From NCBI RefSeq assembly GCF_006065315.1, contig NZ_CP040749.1, forward strand, positions 4,796,001 to 4,860,000: a DNA stretch of 64,000 bases, in the 5' to 3' direction. This DNA comes from Aureibaculum algae (GTDB lineage Bacteria; Bacteroidota; Bacteroidia; Flavobacteriales; Flavobacteriaceae). How positions within the stretch are numbered: position 1 is the first letter of the stretch; the number at the start of each line of letters is the position of its first letter. Both the position numbers and the translations under genes were made by a program. Below, in pieces: positions 8,426 through 18,400 of this stretch. The notes under the pieces are model-generated. The model was not told the origin of the DNA. It worked only from the letters and a program-made list of their open reading frames with translations, and made no database searches.

Positions 8426-11400
8426 ATGAGAAAAAATGACTACATACTAATCCTCTTATTCCTATTTAGCATCACGCTATACGCAACCCCCTACCCAAAA
8501 GATTCCACAAAAACTACCACCAAAACAGTAGTCACAGATATTTCCAACTTAAACCAAACCATCCAGAATTTTAAAAAAAACAATGGGAGTCCAATAGTAA
8601 ACACAAACACCCAATTTAGAAGTTTCCCTGAATTAGCTACTTATACTACTAACAGCACAGCAGGCCCAATTGATGATTTGGTAGAGTTTACCAAAGAATA
8701 CCTTAAAACAGCTCTAAAAACCAATAATAAAACCGACTCCATATTCAACGCCGCAGAAGAATTATTTGCAGAAATTGAAGAACATGGCAAGTTTATCAAT
8801 TTAATGGCAGGTAATGAATTGGTTGAGTTGCCCGTGGGTATTCAAAAACGATTGGGTGGCGGTAAAGATGAGGCTGGAAACCCTACGGCTAATGACCAGC
8901 ATACCACTATAACCATTGGGATTATAAAAGCAAAATTATTCCCAGAATATAGTGAATTAGACCTTTTTGCCAAATTGGAAATTGGGGAACTAAATACGGT
9001 GCTCTTTTTTGGGGCAAGTGGTGTTAAACTTTCACATACTGGTGGTATGTATGGCGAAGCCCGTTTAAACTTATTAAAAGATGTTCCGGTAGGGTTAGGT
9101 GGTGGACAATGGCTCCTAACTTTTAAAGGAGATTTGGACAAAGCAACAGGAAACGCAGACGAGCAGACCTATATAACTATTGATTGCGAAGGCAATGTAA
9201 AAGAAGTAGCCATTGCTGCAGATGTACGTATTGCCAAAACGGTAGCGGTACCTATTAAAGAAGATGGCTCTTATAAATACCCTAATGATTTAGAACCTCG
9301 TAGTGGGAAATCACCAGTAAATAATGATAGTTATGTCGGGGCAATTTTTAGAGTAGAACTAGCTTCCATTTCCGACCTTGTTGTAGAACTGAATTTACCA
9401 CGTTTTGAGCTTAAAAAATTGCCGAATTGGGGTTTTCAAATGAAAAATGTAGTCTTAGATGTAAGTGATACCCGCAACGCCAAAACGAAAATAGATTTTC
9501 CAAAAGTATATACGCAACAACAATTGTTAGTACCAGGCAATGAAGAGTTGTGGCGTGGGTTTTATTCGGAACATATCAGTATTATTTTACCCCCTGAGTT
9601 TCGGGTAAAAGACTCTGAAGATCGTATAACCATAGGTGCTAAAAACCTTATCATAGATAATTTTGGGGTTTCGGGTAATTTTTATGCCACTGATGTCATG
9701 CACCTTAATGAGGGCAATGCCAATAAATGGCAATTTTCGGTTGATGAACTAGAAGTAGATTTACAAGTCAACCAATTTGTAAAAGCTAAGTTTAATGGTG
9801 AAATAGTTTTGCCTGTTACTACTTTAAAAGATAAAAAAGAAAAGGACAGTATTATTAAGCATGGTGCTTTAAAGTATAAAGGTTTGATAACAGCGGATAG
9901 ATTGTACACCGTTAATGTCAATGTTACCGAAGATGTTGACTTTGATATTTTTAAATCGAAAGCCAAGTTATTCAGGGATTCGTATATAAAACTGGAAGTA
10001 AAAGATAATAAATTTCAACCGGAAGCCAATTTAACAGGGTTGATGTCTTTTAATAATTCACAGGAAGCTGCATTAGACTCTCTAAACACAAAGGATGTGA
10101 AAAGTGCCGGCAGTATTGAAGAGCTAAATTTTGAGGGCTTATCTTTTCAGAATTTTAAAATTCAAACGGCTAAAAGACCTTATTTAGAAATTGGATATAT
10201 GGGTTATAAAGACAGTATAACCATGCCAAAAATATACGGTTTTGAAATGGGTTTCTATGATATAAAAGTAAAATCTGATACTGCGGATGACAGTGCCGAA
10301 TTAGGCTTTAATGGTTATATAAATTTAGATGAATCTGGTATTCACGGTGATGTTCGCATACGGGTTATAGGAGAGCTTGTAGATGGTGATTATTTAAAAT
10401 GGAAATACAAAAAAGTAGAATTAGACTCCATTTCGGTTGATGTAAAAAGAAAATCTTTTGAGTTTCATGGTAAACTCCACTTTTTTAGAGAACATGAAAT
10501 GTATGGTAAAGGCCTAGCTGGTAAGTTAGATTTATATATGGAAAGTATTGGGTTGAGAATTGGTGCCAAAGGTATTTTTGGCAATGTAGATGATTACCGA
10601 TATTGGTATGTTGACGCTTATGGGCAACCAACATCTTCAAAAAATAAAAATTTTACAATTTATGACATTGGTGGTGGGGTATATCACCATATGCGAAAAG
10701 CAGGAGTTGATGAAAGAGCAGGTACTATGTCAGGCATTTATTATGCCCCTGACAAAACCGTTCTACTAGGCTTCAAAGCCTTGGCAGCTTTTGAAGTTAA
10801 AAAGTCAGCAACTTTTACCGGATTGGTAGCGTTGGAAATGAGTTTTAATACCAAAGAAGAAGGAAGTGGTGTAAGACGCATTGGGTTTTATGGTGCTGCA
10901 GCATTAATGACCGGGAAAAGCTCAGGAGGTAGTGGTCCAAAAGCACAACCCTTTGGTGATGTAAAAGGGATGCAAGAAAAGGTTGCCAGTAAGGAAGAAT
11001 CCTTGTCAAATTTTCATGAACTCTCCATTGATAAAGAAGGGATTAAATATTTTGCTACAGAAGTTTTTCCTGATTTGTTAACGGGTAAGGAGTTATTTGC
11101 CGCCCAAGTGGGGATTGATTTTGATTATAAAAATCAGACGTATTTTGCCATGTTAGATGTATTTTTAAATGCAGGAGCCATTAAAGGTGAAGGTGAAAAA
11201 AATAGATTAGGGTATTTAGAATTTTACAATTCTCCGAAAGATTGGTATATGTATATAGGTGAACCCGAAAAGAGAATTGGGGTAAAAGACATTCCTATTG
11301 GTCCATATATGGCAGCAATTAACTTATATTATATGTCGGGTACTATTCTACCAGACCCCGCAAAACCAGATCAAATTGTTTTAAATATTTTAGACCTAAG

Positions 11401-13300
11401 TGAAGATGAATTGGCTTTTGGCAGGAATTTTAGTGATGAATTAGCCGTTGGTAATGGTTACGCTTTTGGTGCAACGTTCAGGTTAGGAATGGGCTTTGAT
11501 TGGGGTATAGTATATGCTTCTATTCAAGCTGGTGTTGGGTTCGATTTAATGATGCGAAATTTTGGAGATGCACATTGCAGAGGTAGCGAAGAAGTGGTAG
11601 GGATGGATGGATGGTATGCTACCGGACAATTGTATGCCTATCTGGTTGGCGAAATTGGTGTAAGAATAAACTTATTTGGAATTAAAAAAGACATCCCCAT
11701 TTTAGAAGCTGGTTTAGCCACCTTGGCACAGGCACAATTGCCAAACCCCTGGTATATGGTAGGTTATTCGGGCATAAAAGTAAGAGTACTGGGAATGGTA
11801 ACTGTAAAAGCCCGTTTAAAAATAGTAATAGGCGAAGAATGTGAATTAATGGGCAAAACAGGATTACAAAACGTAACCATAATTTCCGATATAACCCCAT
11901 CTGACAAAGCTACAGAAGTTGACGTATTTAACGCCGTACAAGTAGCTTTTAATGCTCCTATCGATGATGAGGTTATTGTAGAAGAAGATTCTGGAAGAAA
12001 AACTTATAGAGTTAGTTTAAACGAATTTAATGTCTCTGAAAACGGTGCAACTATTCAAGGAGAAATGAAGTGGAATGGCCAAAAAGATTTATTGACATTT
12101 GAATCTACCGATGTGCTTCCTCCGCAAAAAGAAATCACAGCAATCGTGAAAGTAAGTTTTGAAGAAAAAGTAAACGGATCTTGGAAACCAGTTACGGACA
12201 ATGATGGTAATATTAACTATGAGGAAAAAACAGTAACCTTTACCACTGGAGATGCTCCCCAAAAAATACCACTAAAGAATATAGTCTATATGTATCCTGT
12301 TAAAGACCAACAATTTTTCTTTCCAAAAGAAAGCAATGTTGGGTATATACAATTACAAAAAGGTCAAGATTACTTATTTGGTATTTCTGGGTTTAAAGAT
12401 GAGATGTTCTATATAGATGAAAATGGAGCATCAGAAAACGTGACTTTTAGTTATGACAACGTAGAAAATAAATTGAATTTCGGAATCCCAAAACTAAAAA
12501 ATCAAGTAACCTATACTTATAAATTGATTACCTCTGCCAATCAAAGCGGGCAGCAAGGAACTACAGCACAGGGTGTTGTTCAAATAGCAGATAGTATTTC
12601 TATGACCCAAAATGTGATTGCTGGCCAAGCTAGTACTGATGCTTTGTTTGTGCGATTATCATTTGAATTTAATACAAGTAGGCACAATACTTTTAAAGCT
12701 AAAATGAATAGCCTAAAAATTGAGAACCAATATACCCTGATTGATGGTAAATCAAGTGTGGGTGCTATGGGTATTGGTTTAAGGGAATATGAATCTTTCG
12801 GAATTAATGATGTAAAAGGTACCAATTTCACTAATTATAAGCCATTATTACGATTAGAAGGTATTCCGACCGACAAGTATTATACGGAAAGGATTTACCC
12901 ATTAATTTATAAAAATTATCCATTAGATGGCAATATTACTGTGAATAGAGATGAAACAATTTTAGGTTTACCACCTCAAAAATCATTATTCCTAAGTAAT
13001 TCTTATAATTATTATGTAAGTGCAGAACCAAATCATAATTATTTGAAACAAGCCTTCCCGTTTAGATGGCATTTGGCAAGGGCTTATGATGAAGATTTTG
13101 AGCATTTAAGATATACCATAGTGAATCGATATTTAAATGGTGAAACTGTTAATCAATCTATATATGATAAATTCGGATATATCATCAATGGTGTTTTTCC
13201 TTATATCAATAAAGAAGTTTATAAGGTAAAAATTGAATATGTATTACCAAATCAAAACTCAGGTAATTCAGCAATTATCGACTATAAAAATAATTTTTAA
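8426..13300 (+). CDS. 1624-residue secreted beta-rich protein with an SbsA-type Ig-like domain
   Basis: A signal peptide (LILLFLFSITLYATPYP, residues 8-24) precedes a very long beta-strand-rich chain. Residues ~130-1140 alternate short strands with Gly/Asp turns and no obvious repeat unit. Residues ~1155-1280 (ITPSDKATEVDVFNAVQVAF, ending in VTFTTGDAP) look like a bacterial Ig-like domain of the SbsA/Big_5 type. No T9SS sorting domain is seen at the C-terminus. The stop overlaps the next start (TAATG), so it is coupled to the Fn3 gene. It is probably a surface or periplasmic scaffold of the locus. I do not know a characterised homologue. Confidence 0.6.
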   Translation: MRKNDYILILLFLFSITLYATPYPKDSTKTTTKTVVTDISNLNQTIQNFKKNNGSPIVNTNTQFRSFPELATYTTNSTAGPIDDLVEFTKEYLKTALKTNNKTDSIFNAAEELFAEIEEHGKFINLMAGNELVELPVGIQKRLGGGKDEAGNPTANDQHTTITIGIIKAKLFPEYSELDLFAKLEIGELNTVLFFGASGVKLSHTGGMYGEARLNLLKDVPVGLGGGQWLLTFKGDLDKATGNADEQTYITIDCEGNVKEVAIAADVRIAKTVAVPIKEDGSYKYPNDLEPRSGKSPVNNDSYVGAIFRVELASISDLVVELNLPRFELKKLPNWGFQMKNVVLDVSDTRNAKTKIDFPKVYTQQQLLVPGNEELWRGFYSEHISIILPPEFRVKDSEDRITIGAKNLIIDNFGVSGNFYATDVMHLNEGNANKWQFSVDELEVDLQVNQFVKAKFNGEIVLPVTTLKDKKEKDSIIKHGALKYKGLITADRLYTVNVNVTEDVDFDIFKSKAKLFRDSYIKLEVKDNKFQPEANLTGLMSFNNSQEAALDSLNTKDVKSAGSIEELNFEGLSFQNFKIQTAKRPYLEIGYMGYKDSITMPKIYGFEMGFYDIKVKSDTADDSAELGFNGYINLDESGIHGDVRIRVIGELVDGDYLKWKYKKVELDSISVDVKRKSFEFHGKLHFFREHEMYGKGLAGKLDLYMESIGLRIGAKGIFGNVDDYRYWYVDAYGQPTSSKNKNFTIYDIGGGVYHHMRKAGVDERAGTMSGIYYAPDKTVLLGFKALAAFEVKKSATFTGLVALEMSFNTKEEGSGVRRIGFYGAAALMTGKSSGGSGPKAQPFGDVKGMQEKVASKEESLSNFHELSIDKEGIKYFATEVFPDLLTGKELFAAQVGIDFDYKNQTYFAMLDVFLNAGAIKGEGEKNRLGYLEFYNSPKDWYMYIGEPEKRIGVKDIPIGPYMAAINLYYMSGTILPDPAKPDQIVLNILDLSEDELAFGRNFSDELAVGNGYAFGATFRLGMGFDWGIVYASIQAGVGFDLMMRNFGDAHCRGSEEVVGMDGWYATGQLYAYLVGEIGVRINLFGIKKDIPILEAGLATLAQAQLPNPWYMVGYSGIKVRVLGMVTVKARLKIVIGEECELMGKTGLQNVTIISDITPSDKATEVDVFNAVQVAFNAPIDDEVIVEEDSGRKTYRVSLNEFNVSENGATIQGEMKWNGQKDLLTFESTDVLPPQKEITAIVKVSFEEKVNGSWKPVTDNDGNINYEEKTVTFTTGDAPQKIPLKNIVYMYPVKDQQFFFPKESNVGYIQLQKGQDYLFGISGFKDEMFYIDENGASENVTFSYDNVENKLNFGIPKLKNQVTYTYKLITSANQSGQQGTTAQGVVQIADSISMTQNVIAGQASTDALFVRLSFEFNTSRHNTFKAKMNSLKIENQYTLIDGKSSVGAMGIGLREYESFGINDVKGTNFTNYKPLLRLEGIPTDKYYTERIYPLIYKNYPLDGNITVNRDETILGLPPQKSLFLSNSYNYYVSAEPNHNYLKQAFPFRWHLARAYDEDFEHLRYTIVNRYLNGETVNQSIYDKFGYIINGVFPYINKEVYKVKIEYVLPNQNSGNSAIIDYKNNF

Positions 13301-15477
13301 TGAGTATAAGCACGTTTAAATATATGTTGAATCGAGCTCCCTCTCCTTCGGAGAGGGCGGAGGGAGAGGACTCTATAAAACTACGTATTAATAGTTTTAG
13401 TTTTCTTATAGCTACATTTCTTTTCTGCATTTTTTCACTCAATGCTCAAGATAGTATTCAGCAAACGGATATTCCAACTGTAGTTGTAAAAGCGAGGGCA
13501 AAACAAGATAAAATACTATTAAGATGGGGCGTTAACAATAAGTTCGCTTGGAAATATGGTAATGAATACGGTTATATTATAGAACGCACCACGATTATCA
13601 GAGATGGACAGCCCTTAACAAAACCTGAAAAAATTACATTATCTGGTGAGGTTATAAAACCAAAACCCTTAGCGGAATGGGAAAATTACGTGGACGATAA
13701 TTATAATAATAATAATATGGCTGCCGTTGCAGCACAAGCAATTTATGGAGAAGATTTTGAAATGAATGACAAAGATGATGAAAATACAGCGTTACGGGTA
13801 ATCCATCAAAGTGAGGAACTAGACCGTCGTTTTGGTTTTGCCTTATTTTCTATTGACCAAGACTTTGAAGTCGCTCAATACGCAGGGTTGGGTTATGTAG
13901 ATACTAATGTAAAGCCTAATGAAAAATATTTGTACAAAGTTATTTCTAATGTTCCAAAAGAATTATTGGAGATCAAAGATGCTGGAGTGTTTTTAAGTCC
14001 ATCTGAAGAAGAAGACTTACCTCAACCGATGGATTTTATTGGTCATTTTTATAAAGATGCTTTTGTTTTGGTTTGGGAGTACGAAGCATTTCTAAATTAT
14101 TACACCTCTTATAATCTTGAAAAATCAGATGATGGTATCAACTTTAAAAAAATAAACAAAGTACCTATTACCAAATTAGCAGATAATAAATCGACCGGTA
14201 TTTCTTATACAGACAGCATCAATCAATACAATAAAAAATACTGGTACCGCATAAGGGGAATATCTGTTTTTAATGAAATTAGTAAACCCTCAAAAGCAGT
14301 TGAATTAACAGCTCACCATAATTTAACGGCTGTTCCGTTTTTTATAGAATATACCATGATATCTGACAATGAAGTGTTATTGGAATGGACTTTCCCAGTT
14401 GAAGAAACTAATTTACTAAAACAATTTGATTTGCTTTGGGCAAATGAAGCACTTGGACCATACAAAACAGTTAGAGAAGGGATTTCCCCTCAAACACGTG
14501 TCTACAATTATACTGGTTTAAAACCGAGTAATTATTTTAAATTAAAAGCCATCTCCAACCATGGCGAAACAAGTCTATCATCACCCCATTTTGTGCAGCC
14601 TATTGATTCAGTTCCTCCCCTTAAACCGGAGGATTTAATAGGTAGAATAGACACATTTGGTGTTGTTACCTTAACATGGAAATCCAATACCGAAGAAGAT
14701 TTAAAAGGGTATAAAATTTTTAGAGCCGACCGAACTAACCAAGAATTTACTATGTTGAATAAATATAGTGTGGTGGCCCAATCTTATACCGATACTATTA
14801 ATTTAAAAACTTTTAGTAAAAATGTATATTATAAAATTACAGCCTTAGATGGTCATTATAATCAATCTGAATATTCAGAAATAGTGATTCTACAACGGCC
14901 AGATAAAGTCCCTCCTACTTCCCCAGTTTTTGATAGTTATAGTCAAGAAAACGGACAAGTTTATTTAAAATGGACAAAAAGTTCATCTGATGATGTAGCA
15001 AATGAGCTAATCTATCGAACGATGGCCAATACTGATAAATGGGAAAAGATTTATGAAACAGAAACTGACACGACTTCTTTTTTTATTGATGATAAAATTA
15101 CACCTGGCTCTAATTATTTATATACCATGATTGCGGTTGATAATTCAGGGTTGGAAAGTCCGCCCTCTCCACCTTTATCCATAAAAATGATTAAAGAATT
15201 GGCAAAACCTGAAGTAAAAGGTTTATATGCCACTATTGATCGGGACAACAAACAAATTCAACTATTCTGGCGTTATAATGAAGCTGATGTATTTGAATTT
15301 TTGATTTATAAAAAAAAGAAAGACGGGACCTATACTTTGTTTCGAACTGCTACAGCCGCTGAAAAAGAGTTGGTAGATGTAGAATTAAATCCGAATACCA
15401 CGTATTACTATGGTATTAAGGCTGTTTTTAAAGATGGAAGTGTAAGTAAATGGTCGGAAATTGAAGTGAAGTATTAA
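13300..15477 (+). CDS. Secreted fibronectin type III multi-domain protein
   Basis: The 725-residue protein has about four or five Fn3-like modules from residue ~240 to the end, each showing the LxW...DLKGYKIFR / Y.Y.I.AVD..GLES rhythm (for example 'NTEEDLKGYKIFRA' and 'YTMIAVDNSGLESPPSPP'). The signal peptide core is FSFLIATFLFCIFSLNAQ, ending near residue 50. It is preceded by an unusually long N-region (RAPSPSERAEGED) encoded by a GC-rich REP-like palindrome. The ATG at 13300 overlaps the previous stop; an in-frame ATG at 13324 is the alternative start. There is no T9SS sorting domain. The likely role is extracellular protein-protein contact within the same complex as its operon partners. 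Confidence 0.7.
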   Translation: MSISTFKYMLNRAPSPSERAEGEDSIKLRINSFSFLIATFLFCIFSLNAQDSIQQTDIPTVVVKARAKQDKILLRWGVNNKFAWKYGNEYGYIIERTTIIRDGQPLTKPEKITLSGEVIKPKPLAEWENYVDDNYNNNNMAAVAAQAIYGEDFEMNDKDDENTALRVIHQSEELDRRFGFALFSIDQDFEVAQYAGLGYVDTNVKPNEKYLYKVISNVPKELLEIKDAGVFLSPSEEEDLPQPMDFIGHFYKDAFVLVWEYEAFLNYYTSYNLEKSDDGINFKKINKVPITKLADNKSTGISYTDSINQYNKKYWYRIRGISVFNEISKPSKAVELTAHHNLTAVPFFIEYTMISDNEVLLEWTFPVEETNLLKQFDLLWANEALGPYKTVREGISPQTRVYNYTGLKPSNYFKLKAISNHGETSLSSPHFVQPIDSVPPLKPEDLIGRIDTFGVVTLTWKSNTEEDLKGYKIFRADRTNQEFTMLNKYSVVAQSYTDTINLKTFSKNVYYKITALDGHYNQSEYSEIVILQRPDKVPPTSPVFDSYSQENGQVYLKWTKSSSDDVANELIYRTMANTDKWEKIYETETDTTSFFIDDKITPGSNYLYTMIAVDNSGLESPPSPPLSIKMIKELAKPEVKGLYATIDRDNKQIQLFWRYNEADVFEFLIYKKKKDGTYTLFRTATAAEKELVDVELNPNTTYYYGIKAVFKDGSVSKWSEIEVKY
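13337..13369. repeat. REP-like palindrome inside the 5' coding region
   Basis: CCCTCTCC at 13339-13346, a TTC loop and GGAGAGGG at 13350-13357 form a perfect 8-bp stem, followed by CGGAGGGAGAGG. The GC-rich block is foreign to its surroundings and adds the residues RAPSPSERAEGED before the hydrophobic core of the signal peptide. The phrase APSPSER is familiar from mis-extended N-termini in other Bacteroidota proteins, which supports a repeat insertion near or inside the start region. Confidence 0.65.
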
Positions 15478-15488
15478 AAATTTTGATT

Positions 15489-18400
15489 ATGAAGAAATTA
15501 TGGTATTTATTATTATTTGTTACAGGGTCTATTTTTTCTCAACAACATCAGCTATATTATGAATACAGATTAGTTTTAGAACCTTTCGGAGATCATTATG
15601 AATTAATTAGTGATGCCACTGATAATTCCGGATATTTTGAAGTCTTTTCTCTTAATGACATTGATGATTTGGCAGGGAATATACCCTTAACAATTGGTTC
15701 TGTTTTCAAAAATAATGATACTTTTCCTTACCAAATTACCACACTTTTTAATAACTTATCTAGTGGTACAGTTGAAGAAGCTGAAACCATAGCAATTAAT
15801 GGAATTGGTAGTGTTCGAAATGTAACGATCATTTTAGATCAATTTTCTGCAATTCAGACGGCGTATATAAAATACTATACAGCAAATATAATGTCACTAA
15901 ATCAACCTTCCCAAACAAGTGTTTGTGGTACAATAAATGTTAGTGCAACAACCAATCACCCATCGGAAGCTTACAAATGGCAATTTCAAGCTTTAACAGA
16001 TATTTGGCAAGATGTGCCAATACAACAAGGTCAAGATAATTTAAGTATTTCTTTAGAAGATTTATATGGGGCAAACGCCAATGCCTATTTAAATACACCT
16101 GTTAGGTTTAAAATTAACAATCAATATGGAGCCTACGATTCTAATATTGTTGATTACACTTTTACCGACTGCTCCCCGGGCTTAGCACAGAACCCCCCTC
16201 AACCTATTCAATCCACATGCAGTAATAGTAATGATGGCAGTGTTGATGTCCAATTCGATAGATCCTTGGCATCAAATGAACGTATGCTTATATATATTGA
16301 AAAACAATTACCTGATAACTCTTGGGATCTTTATTTAGACACCTATATATTAGAACCATCTGCAATTAGCACTGTAACAAATAATACCTACAATTGGAAT
16401 TCCATTTTAGAACCAGGCAACTATAGGGTGCGTTATATAACCAAATATGATTCTACTGGTGATATTCCAACAAACCCCAATAGTGATGAATTGAGCAACG
16501 AATTTCAAATTATCGCACCAACCCCAGTTACTTTTACACATGCAAAAGCAGATATTTTATGTTTTGGTAATACTGATGGCAGTATAACAATAAACGCCTC
16601 AGGTGGCAGTAATACTGGTTTTGAATATTCTATTGATAATGGTACTAGCTGGCAAAGTAACAATAAATTTAACAACCTTACTGATGCCACTTATTCGCTT
16701 TTAGCAAAAGACGGAAATGGTTGTGTTGCAGAAACCAACCAACAAGCCATTATTACTACCCCTCAAAACCTATTTAATATAGTAGCGGATATCGTAAATG
16801 AACCTTCTGCCAATGGAGTATCCGATGGTAATATTTCAATTGATGTTTTTGGCGGTACAGGGGTTTTAGATTTTCAATGGACAAAAAATGGTGCTAACTA
16901 TGCCAGTACACAAAATATTACCGGATTGGGTGCAGGAGTATACCAGATAACGTCTACTGACGCAAATGGATGTGCCTCTAACACATTGGAGTTTACACTT
17001 GAAGAACCACCTGTATTATCTGTTCAATTTACTTTAGTGCAAGAAATTGATTGTAATGGAGGTACAGGCACAATTGAAGCACAAGGTTATGGCGGATCTT
17101 CTGCCAATGACGATAGTTATACCTATTTATGGAGTAACGGAAGTACAAATCAAACTCAATTAAATATCCTTGCTAATTCTTATACGGTTTCGGTTACGGA
17201 TAGTAACTTAGCATCGGTAACAGCTACTTACGATTTAGTTGAACCTCCAGCATTGTTAGTTACCTCAACTTCTACTGATGTTTTATGTAATGGCGGTAGT
17301 GATGGTACAGTTAGCCTAGCTATAACAGGTGGTACAGGTGCTTACGTAATAAACTGGAATGATGATAATACAATTTCAACTCCAACAAGAACAGGTTTAG
17401 CTCAAGGAGAATATTTTTATACCGTGAGTGACGCCAACAGTTTAAGTTGTAATATTACAGGTTCAATAACTATTGCTCAACCACTACCTATTGATATTCA
17501 AAGCATTGCGCAACAGCCAACAGCTGCGGGAGCAACGGATGGTACAATAACCATTACGGTTTCAGAGGGTACTACACCTTATACCTACCAATGGACAGAT
17601 ACTAACGGAACGATGCTTGCAACAACCAAAGACATAAACGGTTTGGGTGCAGGAGATTATTCCGTAACCGTTAGGGATACAAATTATAATCTAAGTGCGG
17701 ACAATTTGGGTTGCGAATCATCTCTTTTGGTCACTTTAGTAGAACCTCAAACTATAGATGTAAACATCATAGAAACACAGACTGTATCCTGTCAAGGTAA
17801 TGATGGTATTCTAACTGCCGAGGTGATTGGAGGCACTGCACCTTTCGAGTACCAATGGTTAAAAGAAGAAAATGGTAATTATCAAGATTTGTTTCAAGAT
17901 ATCGTTACAATCAACAATCTTTCTGCAGGGTCTTACCGCTTAGTTGTTACCGATGTTAATAGTGTTACAAATCAAGCAGACATTACCTTAAATAATCCAG
18001 GGACTATAGTTGTTGCACCAACAACTACGAATGTTGCCTGTAATGGAGCAAATAATGGATCCTTACAATTGAATATTTCTGGTGGTTTGGCTCCTTATGT
18101 AATAAGCTGGGATGATAGTGCTGTAACCACAGAAAATCGTTCAAATTTATCTAAAGGCGAGTATTTCTACACTATTGAAGATGCTAATAATTGTACGATA
18201 AATGGTTCTATTACAATTTCAGAACCTAATCCAATTACAATAGTTATTGATGCACAACAAAACCCTTCGTCTGGAAATGCAACCGATGGTCTTATAAATA
18301 TTACGGTTTCAAACGGGACTTCACCATATATGTATGAATGGAAGAATAGTAACGGAGACGTGCTTGTCACAACCGAAGACATCAGTGGTTTAGGAATTGA

